DNA of 64,000 nucleotides from Flaccisagitta enflata (lineage: Eukaryota > Chaetognatha > Sagittoidea > Aphragmophora): positions 50,840,001-50,904,000 of the forward strand of contig OZ231127.1 of the NCBI GenBank assembly GCA_965153355.1. Direction: 5' to 3'. The notes below the pieces were generated by a model, which did no database searches, had not been told where the DNA came from, and was given only the letters and a program-made list of their open reading frames with translations. Both the position numbers and the translations under genes were made by a program. Below, in pieces: positions 25,359-42,380 of this stretch. Position 1 is the first letter of the stretch. The number at the start of each line of letters is the position of its first letter.

Positions 25359-25499
25359 CAACATTTTCAGCTATCAAATACCACAAAGCTTAAAATGTTC
25401 ACTAATTTCAGCAATTCACTTAAAGTTGGATTTTTTTCTATTTTTTTTTTCAAATCAAATCTTATATTAAATTTTTTTATATTTAAATAAATATTGTGA

Positions 25500-25770
25500 T
25501 TACAGTTAAAAGATATAAAAAATTGAAAAAGAAAAAAAGAGAAAAGAAAAGAAAGAGGAAAAATGCAAAATAAAAAGTGAAATATAAAAAATGCAAGATA
25601 TAAAATAAAAAAAAAGTGAAACTAGAAAAGTGAAAAGTGAAAAATAAAGAGTAAAAAGTGAAAAGTAAAATCTGAAAAAAATAAAAAGTAAAAAGTAAAA
25701 AGTAAAAAGTGAAAAGTGAAAAACAAAAAGGGAAAAATGAAAAATGAAAAATGAAAAATGAAAGAATCAA
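25500..25770. repeat. AAAAGTGAAAAGT-rich low-complexity tract
   Basis: Degenerate short tandem repeat of AAAAGTGAAAAGTAAA type just inside the right arm of the 5.3-kb element. Confidence 0.8.
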
Positions 25771-26545
25771 ATTAAACATCGCGATCCACAGTATTGGCGA
25801 CAGCCACTGGTTTTTATTTTGACCATCCCACTTTACCTAATTTTACAAAAATTAATGTTGCAACTACAAAAATAAACCTTTTTGAGTTCTGATTTTTTCA
25901 CTGTGTCAGAAATTTGACACGCTATTATCATCTAAAAAATTTTGATCTTGCTCCAAAAATTGAGCTCACAATTAATTTTCAAAGTTAGATCTAAACTGAA
26001 ACTGAAACCAATTCGGTGATTGTTCAATAGACAAATTTTGCAAAAATCAATGCTATGGGCGCAAAAATCAACTTTTTCAAGATCTGATTTTTTTGCTAGG
26101 TAACAAATTTGACAAACTATCATGGTCTAAAAAATTATAAAGCTGCTCCAAAAAATGAGCTCACAATATCATTTTGAAAATTACTGTCTTTTTTTATTTT
26201 GCCATAGTTAGGAGGGGGGGAAGAAGAAGGAGAAGGAGGAGAAGCTAGAAAGAGGAGGAGGAGAAAGTTCCCCATAAGTGTGAAAGCGAAGGTCATCGAC
26301 CCCTTTGGAGCCGCTGCCCAACAAAAAACATGAGTATAAATGTGTATGTGCTCTGTTGATGCTAAACTAGTAAACAACCAACCAACAATGATATAACTTA
26401 CATCATGACAGTGTGAAGAAGCTGAGGGAATTTGTCTTAGATGCAGGTGTGGAAACGCGAGCTCAAACTCAATGTTTTTTGTTAAAAGTCTTGTTTTCCG
26501 TGTCATTGGAAACTTAGGAAAAGAAAAGTGACCGTAGGAGACAAG

Positions 26546-26550
<5 letters not shown>

Positions 26551-26627
<77 letters not shown>
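26551..26627. repeat. (GA)n microsatellite
   Basis: Pure GA run. Confidence 0.95.
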
Positions 26628-26630
<3 letters not shown>

Positions 26631-26974
26631 AATGGAACGAAGACAAAGAAAATACACTGACACACTGACGCATGAACAACGACAGGTAAGGACAGAGAAG
26701 TTGAACATGAAATTACGATGCCATTGAAAACGTGGAAAGTGTGATTTCATATTTTTTTTGCATGGGTGACCATATTTGCTTTTCATTGAGTACTAAATCC
26801 TGTGTCAAAAATGGCGCATTAACTCTTTCTTAAAGCCGTCTGCGGTCCATTTATTAGAAACGAAATGAAATGATGAACAAAGGAAACGAAAATAAGAGAA
26901 AGAAAAGAGAGAGAAAAAAAAGTAACGCGGGTTTACCGTATCGTCGTAGATGGATGGACAGGGACGTATGATCC

Positions 26975-27290
26975 CCATTTCTAATTTTGCTAGGTTGAAT
27001 TTGGACGTATGGTGAATTGTTCATATTCTTGTTCTTTTCTATTCTGTCAGAATATGTGTATTTGCTTGGTTGAAATTGGGCGCATGGTAAATTGGTGGTA
27101 CCAACAAGTTATCTGTTCATATTCTTGTTCTTTTCTATTCTGTCAGAATTTGTGTATTTGCTTGGTTGAAATTGGGCGCATGGTAAATTGGTGAGACAAA
27201 CCAATTATTTTTGTTCTTGCTCTTTTCTATTCTGTAAGCATACCTGTACTTGCTTAGTCAGAATTGGACGCATGGTGCTACCTACCCTTC
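26975..27290. repeat. ~97-bp tandem repeat, three copies
   Basis: Copies share CTTGTTCTTTTCTATTCTG, TTTGCTTGGTTGAAATTGG and CGCATGGTAAATTGGTG. The third is diverged. Confidence 0.75.
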
Positions 27291-27414
27291 GAGATGTCGG
27301 TTCTTGCTCTTTTTTTTTCATTTTTTCTCCGCAGTGAAAGTCCTCCAGTTTCACCAGACAAAATCTGCGACACGTTCTCAGGAGGACGCCAGCCTCATTA
27401 CACCAACTTCTCTG

Positions 27415-27494
27415 TCTCTGTCTCTGTCTCTGTCTCTGTCTCTGTCTCTGTCTCTCTGTCTCTGTCTCTGTCTGTCTCTGTCTGTCTCTGTCTG

Positions 27495-27574
<80 letters not shown>

Positions 27575-27702
27575 TGTCTGTCTGTCAGTCTGTCAGTCTG
27601 TTTGTCGGTCTGTCTGTCTGTTTGTCTGTCTGCCTGTTCGTCTGACTGTATCTGTCTGTCTCCGTCTCTCTTTGTCTCTCACTTCCCCTTTCTGTCTCTG
27701 TG

Positions 27703-27764
<62 letters not shown>

Positions 27765-27834
27765 AGCTGTCTTTTTCTCAGTCACTCATGGGAAGACATC
27801 ATTACGCTATCTCGCTCTGTTACTCCTGTCTACC

Positions 27835-27886
<52 letters not shown>

Positions 27887-27890
27887 GGTC
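27415..27890. repeat. CTGT / CT / GTCT compound microsatellites
   Basis: (CTCTGT)n, then (CT)n, irregular GTCT, a second (CT)n at 27710-27758, and (GTCT)n at 27835-27887. Confidence 0.9.
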
Positions 27891-27949
27891 TGCTTTTCAT
27901 TTTGGCCAACCAATGCAATGCCACAATTTTTCGATGTCCTTTTAGTTTT

Positions 27950-28172
27950 AGCCCCGGAATAGCGACTCTATAAGAGAATTTGTCCGTTGGTCCCTTGGTC
28001 CATGGCCTGGGTCCGTGGTAATCGACTTGAAAAGTGCAAAAATAAGTGTGTGTGTTGTGGTGGGGGGGTTGGGGACTTGGGGTATTGGGGTTGAGGTTGG
28101 GGTGTGGATGGGAGTAGGACGCCCCTGCCCACCCGTCCACGTCGATAGTGTCACCTCGAGTTCCTTGTTCTA
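27950..28172 (+). mobile_element. Stem-loop element, family C
   Basis: Start CCGGAATAGCGACTCTATAA, core GTCCGTTGGTCCCTTGGTCC, a G-rich variable middle, then GCCCCTGCCCACCCGTCCAC and end CGAGTTCCTTGTT. Confidence 0.5.
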
Positions 28173-28361
28173 TCATCGTTTTTATGCGAATCAGCTCACA
28201 AACTCGTCTTGTATCCTACGTCTCTCTGCAATTTTTTTATCCCTTTTATCGTCAAGGCTATGTTTATTCTGTGGCAGTGCTAGGTCTGTCTCCGTCTACC
28301 TGTCTAACTTTCGATTTGTCTGTCTGTGTCAATCTCTATCTTCTATCTCGCTTTCCAAGTG

Positions 28362-28362
<1 letters not shown>

Positions 28363-28450
<88 letters not shown>

Positions 28451-28485
28451 ACTCACTCACTCACTCACTCACTCACTCACTCGTT
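28363..28485. repeat. (GT)n then (CACT)n microsatellite
   Basis: About 85 bp GT followed by eight CACT units. Confidence 0.95.
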
Positions 28486-28639
28486 TTTCTTATCTCTCTT
28501 ATTCTCATTACGCCTCCTGCCACGCTTTCTATTCCTAATTCAAAGGGAAAAATAACTAAGCGGAACGTCATTTTGCGCGGAAGAAGGAATATTCTTTTTT
28601 TCTTTTTTTCTAATCTCCCTATCTATTCTTTTTCTTTCT

Positions 28640-29124
<485 letters not shown>

Positions 29125-29135
<11 letters not shown>

Positions 29136-29277
29136 TCCGTTTGCCAAGTTACAAGAGAAACAGCGGGCAACTGAGGATGAACTGAACAACGCGTTGAGGG
29201 AACTTTCCTCCACCCAAGTCCAACTGCAGAAAGGCAAGACGGGAGAGAGAGATGATCTGGTCGGGCGCTTCACATAG
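29125..29277 (+). CDS. Small ORF (50 aa), coiled-coil-like, unrecognised
   Basis: The frame starts MSFTPFAKLQEKQRATEDEL and is rich in Glu, Gln, Leu and Lys. Hydrophobic spacing is compatible with a short amphipathic helix or coiled coil up to about residue 38. It stops at TAG 29275-29277. Base composition is balanced and codon-like, unlike the surrounding repeats, and it follows the third copy of a leader-like block directly after an AAC microsatellite. It could be a first coding exon, a short peptide gene or a gene remnant. No family is recognised. Confidence 0.3.
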
Positions 29278-29279
29278 CA

Positions 29280-30100
29280 AATGTTGGGATTTTGCTTTCA
29301 TCCTTTTTACCTTGTGTGAAGTGGCTAATTTCAACATTCTTGTCATTTTTTTGTTTAATATTTACAAAACTACATGTGTAGGACAAAGCGATACTCTTTA
29401 ACTTTCGCTATGTGAAACATTCAAATGATCCGGTTTTGGTTTTGTTTTGTTTTGTCTTTCTTTTCCTTCGATGATTTGTGCCAAATTGGTTTCTTTTCTT
29501 ATTTCTAATTTCTTTATCACCAAAGATTGGTTTTGAAAAAAAAGGGAGCTATGATGAACAAGTTTGTAACTGGATATGAAAGAGAGTTTGCATAATTCAT
29601 TATTCATGAGAAATTATGATAAGATAATGCATGCTTGCACCTCACTTTGAATTTCTGTTTGCGTCAATGGTGGAGGAATAAAAGAAGGTGATTAAAACGT
29701 TTCAATTTGATATGAAAAAAATAAAGAGAGAGAAAAAAAGAACTTCCTGAGGCTGTGTCACACCTGGTGCATGGTGATGCCATAGTATTCATTGGCCTAT
29801 TGCTATTCAGATCCTATTATTTCGTTGAGACATCTCGCGGCGACCTTATTTTATCCCTTAAGGGTATGGTTTCTTTACAATGTTGCCCCCGTTTGATATG
29901 TTGAATTTTGGCTACACAGGAAACAATCATTTGCTCTTGTCTATTTTTATTGGAAATAAGTCGAACTACGTAATTCACCTTTTTGAAAGGTAGGGGAAAA
30001 ATAAAGTTTTTCATTTTCGGTTTGTGGCAATTTTAGAAATTTGAGCCGTTTTTGGTCTGGGATGATACATTTTTTTATATTCACAGCTAAGAAAGAGCAA
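29280..30100. other. No gene seen
   Basis: AT-rich sequence without recognisable exons or repeat families. Confidence 0.35.
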
Positions 30101-30103
30101 ATT

Positions 30104-30241
30104 CTTAGTTGCGGACACGCAACTCTATAAAAGCCTTTGTCCGTTGGTCCGTCGGTCCGTCGGTGTGCACGAGTCAAAAACACGCATTTCCGCCCCTACC
30201 CACCCGTCCGCAACTGGTATAGCCGGGTATCCGGCCTTGTT
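30104..30241 (+). mobile_element. Stem-loop element, family A, GTTGCGGACACGCAAC variant
   Basis: Start AGTTGCGGACACGCAACTCT, core GTCCGTTGGTCCGTCGGTCC, then CCCACCCGTCCGCAACTGG and end GGTATCCGGCCTTGTT. Both the hairpin and the distal GTCCGCAAC changed together, so the end pairing is preserved. Confidence 0.65.
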
Positions 30242-30421
30242 CTCTTTCAAGTGGTGCCAACCAGAAGTCTCCGCGATCATTAGTTTTGGAGTCATGAATT
30301 TTTAGATTTTTCGCATTTTCACTGATCCTAATTTCCGGACTTTTGTAACTGAAAAGAAGAGTCGACATGTTACACAAATTGACTCCAATTTTTATGACGC
30401 TAGCTTTCGAATTTTACTTTG

Positions 30422-30720
<299 letters not shown>

Positions 30721-30729
30721 TAGACACAC

Positions 30730-31537
30730 ATGCACACATACACAGGGGAAGACTGAGAGGAAAAAGATACACAGAGAGACAGAGATTGGATAACAAAAAC
30801 AACCAGACAGCTTGAGATGCATGCACAGGAAAACATAAACTGAAAAAATTCTCCAATTTACGACTTTTTTCCGGTGGGCGATAGTCGCCTCAATTGGTAA
30901 AAGCATTTAAGTTATGGGTTAGACCCAGAATGGATGTTTGCTAACTGCTAAGTCAGATTTTCTATATGCGCATCACTGGTCACAAGTTGGTGAGGGTTCT
31001 CAAGGCCACTTTCATGTTTTTCAGTTCGGGAATAGTGAGGTATAATTCCATCTGTCAAACAAAAAAATAAAGTAAATACAATCTGACCGGCAAAGAAATG
31101 TATCAAATTTGGTGGGTACACCATTGTCCCGAAAGGGGTTATTTGAAAATGGTGTGGTGCCCACTGGGGCTATATGCTGTAAAAGGCGAATCGACTGATC
31201 TACGTACTAGAACTGATAGAGTAATAGACCGAAACGAAGTTAAGGGAAACACCTTATGCGCTTATGTCAGCTGCGCGCCGGAATGAAGAATGAAAAATTT
31301 TAGTTTGTGTTGTGGCAAAAAAGTTTTCTGTTTCAGTTTTTTCTCCATTTCAGAATGAGAAAAATGGAAACAACCACGTTTGGTTTTGCAATTTCTGCTC
31401 GAGAGTCAAGTTAATCTTTCAAACTTACTTTTGGGTTTTCTCAGAAGGAAATGAAGCTTACGGTAAACGGAAACCAACTTGGGAGGGAGTGAGGTAGAGA
31501 ATGGGGGGGGGGGATGGGAGAAATAGGGATAGTTTTT
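30730..31537. other. No gene seen
   Basis: A tRNA-like A-box stretch (TAGTCGCCTCAATTGGTAAA, 30882) has no B box or acceptor stem. The open frame at 31098-31286 has no recognised domain. Confidence 0.35.
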
Positions 31538-31720
31538 AACAAGGCCGAATACACGGCTACAAAAGTCGCGCGCAGGTGGGCAGGGGCAGTGATAACAATG
31601 GCTAACCAAGTCTTTGGGCAGGGGCAGTGATGCAAAAACTGCCTATGAACACTGAAAGAGCAAAATGTTACCGACCATCCGACCGACAAAGCGGATTATA
31701 GAGTCGCGTGCACGCGACTA
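31538..31720 (-). mobile_element. Stem-loop element, family A, complete, minus orientation
   Basis: Reads AACAAGGCCGAATACACGGC at the left and GAGTCGCGTGCACGCGACTA at the right, with two GGGCAGGGGCAGTGAT copies between. It is the reverse complement of the copies at 8731 and 17954. Confidence 0.65.
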
Positions 31721-32290
31721 AAAAGGCAGGTATTTCCATGCTTTTTTGTGGTAAAGTAGAGATGCCACTCTCGCGAATCTAGCTTGCGACAACTTGGCTT
31801 TTAGATTTCTTCTTACCCAAACGGCGGCTCAGCTCCGGGTCTAGATGCCAGCTGTTTCTATGAGTATCCCAGCGATGTGACATTTTTCTGAATCACCAGA
31901 AACATTAGGCGGGGGCGATCACCCGGCAAAATTGATTCCTAATCCGGAATTATTACTTTGACTTGTACTATATTTTTAAGTGCGAACGCGCACGTATTTA
32001 GACAGTGAAAAGTTCTCATTGCTCTGATTGGTTAAAAACATCAGAATCAGAGAGTATGATTGGCTGGAAAAGCCACTCTCACAAACTGTCAAATGCCAAA
32101 CTGCTATTCAGACTTGCTGACGTTGTTAATTTAATCAACTATCCAGATTAAATCATAATATTGAACAATCTAACTTGGTCAGCCATACGGAGTGTTCAAC
32201 TGTTTTAAATCGTCAACTATTTTAATAGCGGGAAATAAGATTCCTTCCTGCTTCGGCGTGAATCAGCTGATCGCGATCGGCCATTTAAAA
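31721..32290. other. No gene seen
   Basis: Moderately AT-rich unique sequence without coding signal. Confidence 0.3.
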
Positions 32291-32291
32291 A

Positions 32292-32687
32292 AACAAGGCC
32301 AACACCTATAAGTCGCGTGCGAGATTTACAGGGTAAGAAGGACTTAGAATGACTTAAAATGACTTAGAATGACTTAGAACGACTTAGAATGACTTAAAAT
32401 GTCCAAAAAGGACTTAAAATGTCTAAAAAACCTAACGACCAAAAATGACTTAGAATAACTTAAAATGACTTTGAATAACTTAAAATGACTTAGAATGACT
32501 CAAAATGACTTAGAATAACTATTAATGACTAAAAAAGACTTAAAATGACCTAAGAGTTGACGCTTTATTACAAAAAAAGTAAAGTGTGACGGACGGACGG
32601 ACGGACGGACGGACGGACGGACGGACGGACGGACGGACCGACGGACGGACCGACAAAGCGGGGTGTAGAGTCGCGTGCACGCGACTA
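32292..32687 (-). mobile_element. Stem-loop element, family B with family-A 5' end
   Basis: The left end AACAAGGCCAACACCTATAA is followed by (TGACTTAGAA)n, then (GGAC)n, and the right end reads GACAAAGCGGGGTGTAGAG plus the GTCGCGTGCACGCGAC hairpin. Family B 3' sequence is joined to a family-A 5' end, so the two families share termini. Confidence 0.65.
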
Positions 32688-32718
32688 AAAAGCCCTGGAA
32701 CTTTTTCCCTACCCTCGA

Positions 32719-33181
32719 ATGCTCGGCGTCGTGTCTGGGATAAAGCCTGGGATGATCGTTGAGGATATCACAATGCTTATCGGGAAGAAAGCGACGAACA
32801 AGGCAAGGGAGTTGGGCAAAGCAGCTCCTCCCTGGGCCTCCGCACCCTGCCTCATCTCTCGTGTTGAGAAGGAATTTCTGATTAAGGTACGTGTACGTGA
32901 TTCTCAGTTGAAGTACCATAGTGGACTAAGTGAGGCCTCCGTGGGTTATGCTCGAGTCAATGAGTGCATTTTACTTTCAGTGACGCTGGTTGTGTGTATG
33001 GGGGGGGGAGGAGGGGGGTTGTTTGCTGTACGCCTCTGACCGCCAATTAAAGACGCTACACGTTTTTGTAACCCCGCGTTACTTATCACAAGACAACACA
33101 AGTTATCCTCGGTTAAATTCCCAACTGCTTCCTCCAAATTGCTTACCCCTTCAGGTCAGGACTGACGCTCACCCGGAATAA
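32719..33181 (+). CDS. Candidate two-exon gene fragment, unrecognised
   Basis: A frame from ATG 32719 runs 56 codons (MLGVVSGIKPGMIVEDITML at the start) to an AAG/GTACGT donor at 32886/32887. An acceptor TTCAG at 33154 then opens a 27-nt exon (33155-33181) that keeps phase 0 and stops after VRTDAHPE. Codon texture looks real and no repeat explains it. The 5' part may be cut by the stem-loop element ending at 32687. No domain is recognised. Confidence 0.3.
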
Positions 33182-33279
33182 GGATGGAATGACGGAAGAC
33201 GTGAAAAATGAAACCTCTTCTAAAGACAAGTCATACTATGCTCTACATTGAGGGAAGAGTAAACAATATTACTCACTTT

Positions 33280-33460
33280 TTAGTAGCGTCCGTCCACTGG
33301 TAGGTCCCCTTTTTACTCTTACTTTTACTTTTACTTTTTTACATTTACTTTAGTTTACTTTAGTTTTTATTAGCTTTTTTAGCTCACCGCCTCCGCCCAA
33401 ATGCCTGACTGACTGGCTCCATCATTGCCCCTGCCCACCCGCATGCGACTGGGGTATTCT
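33280..33460 (+). mobile_element. Degenerate stem-loop element, family A
   Basis: TTTTAGTAGCGTCCGTCC start, ACTTTTACTTTTACTT core and GCCCCTGCCCACCCGCATGC block; the final CTTGTT is lost. Confidence 0.45.
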
Positions 33461-33724
33461 TCTTTTTATACAAAACACAACGCCCAAATTTGAAAGAGAA
33501 ATTAAAATATTGTAACTTGAGCTTAAGATAAGAAGGTTTCTTTTTAAATATTTCTGAAAAATTATATTGTTCACTTTTTTTTATAAGAACGTCAGTTTTT
33601 GGTTTGAGAAGAGCTTAGATTATGGGTAAGGCACCTGGTTGCTTTGGATTATATAGCTATAGCTAGTCCCATCGTCCATTAGTCACGCTTGAGTTTGGTT
33701 AAAATACGAGCATTATTGATGCGG

Positions 33725-33815
33725 CTGTTTGTGTGTGTTTGGGGAGGGGGGGGGGGGGTTTGGTTGCCCCTATCCACCCATCTGCAACAATAATTTAACC
33801 CCGTCTTGCTTGTTG
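33725..33815 (+). mobile_element. Family-C stem-loop 3' fragment
   Basis: G-rich tract, then GCCCCTATCCACCCATCTGC and end CCCCGTCTTGCTTGTT. Confidence 0.4.
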
Positions 33816-33987
33816 AATCATCAATTTTTTTTCCAATTCCTTTGTACAGTACTCTGCAATATCGGATGCCAAGGGTCTAATAAATTTGAAATGTTTAAGT
33901 CAAAGCCTTTGCTTCTAGTGTCAGAAAAGTAAGGGCAGAAGGACGTTGCGTTAACTCATGACTGCACATTTGTTATTGTCCCTACAG

Positions 33988-38741
<4,754 letters not shown>

Positions 38742-38940
38742 ACAGTTATCTCTATGTCTCAGTCCTGTTCTTTATCATTTGAAAAAGTTAGATTGATGTT
38801 GATTCAGCAAAATTGTTTTTCATCCAAGGAGTAAATTGATGTTAAATTGCTTTTTTGGCCAGCATTATGTGAAAAAAAAAAGTTCTTGATGAAATTTTCA
38901 ATCTTGTCTATTTAACGGAGTATCTATGATATGGAGAAAA

Positions 38941-39559
38941 GCTCACAGTGGGCCTTAACTGGGTGTGAGTAAAAAAAAATCCCCAATGGTAATGACTTTT
39001 GTGAGTAGGTACAATTTATAGTGGAGAATTGATGTAAACCCTTAAAGAAAAATTTCCCTTGAAAATTTTTGCAAAAATCGTTAAAAATATCAATTTTTGT
39101 ATATATTTACATATAGATCTTAAGGATATATCAGTTTCAAAATTCTGACTCAAGATTCACATTCCTGGTGAAATTTTCAATCATTTGATAGGTCACATTA
39201 TATACGTTCATGAAAAAATAAGATTTTTATTTTCTATGCCACTGTTACAAAGAAAGCAACGGTGGCCTAAAATATGAAAATCTCATTTTTCATGAAGGTA
39301 TATAGTGTGACCTATCAAATGATTGGAAATTTTACCAGGGATGTGAATCTAGAGTCAAAATTTTGAAATTGATATATCCTTTAAATCTTTTTGTAAATAT
39401 ATACAAAAATTGATATTTTTTAACGATTTTTGCAAAAATTTAAGGAAAATTTTTTTCAGGGTTTACATCAATTCTTCACTATAAATTGTACCTACTCATA
39501 CAAGTCACTACCACTGGGGATTTTTTTTAACTCATACCTAGTTGAGGCCCACTGTGAGC
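38941..39559. mobile_element. ~620-bp near-full-length palindrome
   Basis: Starts GCTCACAGTGGGCCTTAACT and ends with its near reverse complement AGTTGAGGCCCACTGTGAGC. The arms mirror each other through blocks such as GTGACCTATCAAATGATTG to a short central loop around 39250. Confidence 0.7.
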
Positions 39560-39589
39560 TCAGACTGTCATATTGGGCATTCTCTTTAA

Positions 39590-39792
39590 CAAGTGACGTG
39601 GGGTTACAATATCGTTGCAGATAGGTGGGCAGGGGCGTCCAACCTTCATCCACACTCCACGCCCTTCCCCACACACAGAAACACATACGAACAGTATTTA
39701 AACTGCTTGGTTTCCAACTTTTTGACTCGTGTAGTCGTGTACGCACAGACTGATGTACGGAGGGACAATGCCTTTTCAGGTTCAGTTGCATA
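39590..39792 (-). mobile_element. Family-C stem-loop element, minus orientation
   Basis: Left end AACAAGTGACGTGGGGTTAC, then GGTGGGCAGGGGCGTCC, and right part TGATGTACGGAGGGACAATG corresponding to the GTCCGT core. A further family-A remnant (GCTGGATACACGACTGCC) lies at 39922. Confidence 0.45.
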
Positions 39793-40227
39793 AATTTACT
39801 CCAGTGCAGAAAGACGATTTGTCTGGGGATACTTAAGTTCAAGGCAATTACGGAGTAATGTGTCCGCAACTCTAAAGATTGGTGGAGCCAACAAAGGGAA
39901 ACAAAGGACTTGATAAAGACAAGGCTGGATACACGACTGCCCTCGTCGAGTGCGGTTGGGAGGAAAAGTGATAAGAATAATTAAGAATATGCTAGCCCAA
40001 GTTCCGTTTGTAGAGGGAACGTTAGAGCAGGTCTCCACTGTATTGTAGTAAAGATTCGCAAAGGAATGAGATTAACTGAAGAACAAGTACTTGCAATCTA
40101 TCAGGACTGATGAATATGTCCGGTTGGGCATATTTATACTCTACAACGTCTCTTATTCTTTGTCTGTCTCTGTGCATCAGTCGGTCTATTTTTGTGTGTT
40201 TGTTCATGAGTTTTTCCATGTGTGTGT

Positions 40228-40241
40228 GTGTGTGTGTGCGC

Positions 40242-40304
<63 letters not shown>

Positions 40305-40326
40305 TCTCTCTCACTCTCCCTCTCTC
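40228..40326. repeat. (CT)n microsatellite
   Basis: CT run preceded by a short GT run. Confidence 0.95.
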
Positions 40327-41575
40327 ATTGTCTCGTATTGCCCGTACCCTCACATGCATATCTTCAGCTAGCTGCGTTATTTCTTGTAAGAGAAAAAAAA
40401 TCGTTGAGGGTGGCAAAAAAAAAGTGATTTCTATGTAAAATTGCATCAGGATTCCATTTTTGATGTTTTTAGGGCCCTACGAGGGGGCCCCTAGAAACGC
40501 ACCAAAAAAAACAGCCAAAAATAACCTATTTTGGCTATTTTTGTTGAAAATTTTTTGCTTTATGAGACCCCAACCCCCAAATTTTTTTGGTGGTAATACT
40601 TCTTGATGTAAGAGACTGAAAAAAAAATGATCATCATGGTAAGTGATGGTTGGGGTACCTAAAAAGGCCCAAAAAGGGCCCGTAAAACATAGAAATATCA
40701 CTTTTTTATTCATTGCGCGTCTAAAAATGCTTGGATTTCTACAAAATTTGAAATGGAACTTCTCATTTTATGCAACAATCTTCCTGCAAAGTTTTGTGGC
40801 CACTATTGAACAGCTTCATGTTGAAATTATGCTCCAAAAAACAAAATTCGGCCAAAAAAAACCCAATTTTTGAGTATTCTTACATGAAAACACTATTTCA
40901 AGGTCCCTGAATCCAATTTTTTTTTTTGAAAATGGTTAGTCATGCATCTTGAGAGATCCCAGAAAAAATTTCAGCAGATATTTCCAAAAAATGGCCAAGT
41001 TATTACGGTTCAAAATGACCTGGTAAATGAAAAAAAACACAATTTTGTAACTTCAAGGCTGTAGAACTGAAAAATTATACTAAAAGTACCTGGAAAATAG
41101 ACAAATTAAAAAGAAAATGCATGGGGAATTCATTACTGGTGGTTTGGGGGCTCTACAAGGGGGCCCCTGGAAACACACCCCAAAAAAAAGCTAAAAATGG
41201 CCTATTTTGGCTATTTTTTGAGAAATTGTCTTGTTTAAAGAGACCCAATCCTTCCAAATTTGTTTGGGCTATACTTCTTGATGTAAGAGACTGATGGAAA
41301 GAGAATCATGATGGTAGATGATGGTTGGGGTACCTAAAAAGGCCCGAAAGGGGCCCGTAAAACATAAAGATATCATTTTTTTATTCACTGCGCGTCCAAA
41401 AATGCTTGGATTCAAAAAAAATTTGAAATGGAGATTCTCATTTTATGTAAAAAGCTTTTGAACAGATTCATGGTAAAATTATACTCAAAAAAACAAAATT
41501 CGCCCCAAAATAAGCCAATTTTTTAGTTTTCTCACATCTAGACACTATTTCAAGGTCATGGAATCCAATTTTTGT

Positions 41576-41924
41576 CGCGTGCACGCGACTCAACAACCTG
41601 CTTTGTCTGTCCCTCTGTCCGTCCGTCAGTCCGTTGGTCAAACATTATTCTTTTTATTACTTTTAGTTATTCTTAGTCATTTTAGGCCATTTTTAGTCAT
41701 TCTAAGTCATTCTAAGTTATCGTAAGTCATTGTAAGTCATTTTGAGTCATTTTACATTATATCAAGTCGCTTATGTCAATTTGGTCAATTTAGTCGTATA
41801 AGTCATTTATCATCATTTTATGTCTTTTTAAGTTATTTTCAGTCATCTTAAGTCATTTTAAGTCAATTTGAGTCATCATAAGTTATCTATGTCTCGCACG
41901 CGACTTATAGGTGTTGGCCTTGTT
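41576..41924 (+). mobile_element. Stem-loop element, family B, with readable empty site
   Basis: Start GTCGCGTGCACGCGACTC, core GTCCGTCCGTCAGTCCG then (AGTCATTTTA)n, end GTCTCGCACGCGACTTATAG and GGTGTTGGCCTTGTT. It interrupts the second 690-bp unit of the surrounding inverted-repeat element. The uninterrupted unit reads AATCCAATTTTT directly into TTTTGAAAATGG, so the element lies in a T run without a target duplication other than T. Confidence 0.75.
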
Positions 41925-42210
41925 TTTTCTAAATGGTTTCTCATGTATCTTAAAAGGTCCCAGAAAAAATTTAAGCAGATATTTTTAGAACATGCTAGTA
42001 CTGTTTAAAATGACCTGGTTAATGAAAAAAGTAAAGAGGCTGTTTGCATGAAAAATTCTACAAAGAGTAACTGGAAAAAAGTTAAATGTATTTAAAAATG
42101 CATAGTGAATCTATTTCAGATGGTTTAAGGTTCCTATAAGGGGGCCCCTAGAAACGCACCAAAAAGACTTTCCATAAATGGCCTGTTTTTGCTATATTTG
42201 GTAAAAAGAA

Positions 42211-42380
<170 letters not shown>

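Noticed and set aside
30870-30960. tRNA-like A box (TAGTCGCCTCAATTGGTAAA)
   Set aside because: No B box, acceptor stem or cloverleaf can be formed. At most a decayed tRNA-derived SINE piece.
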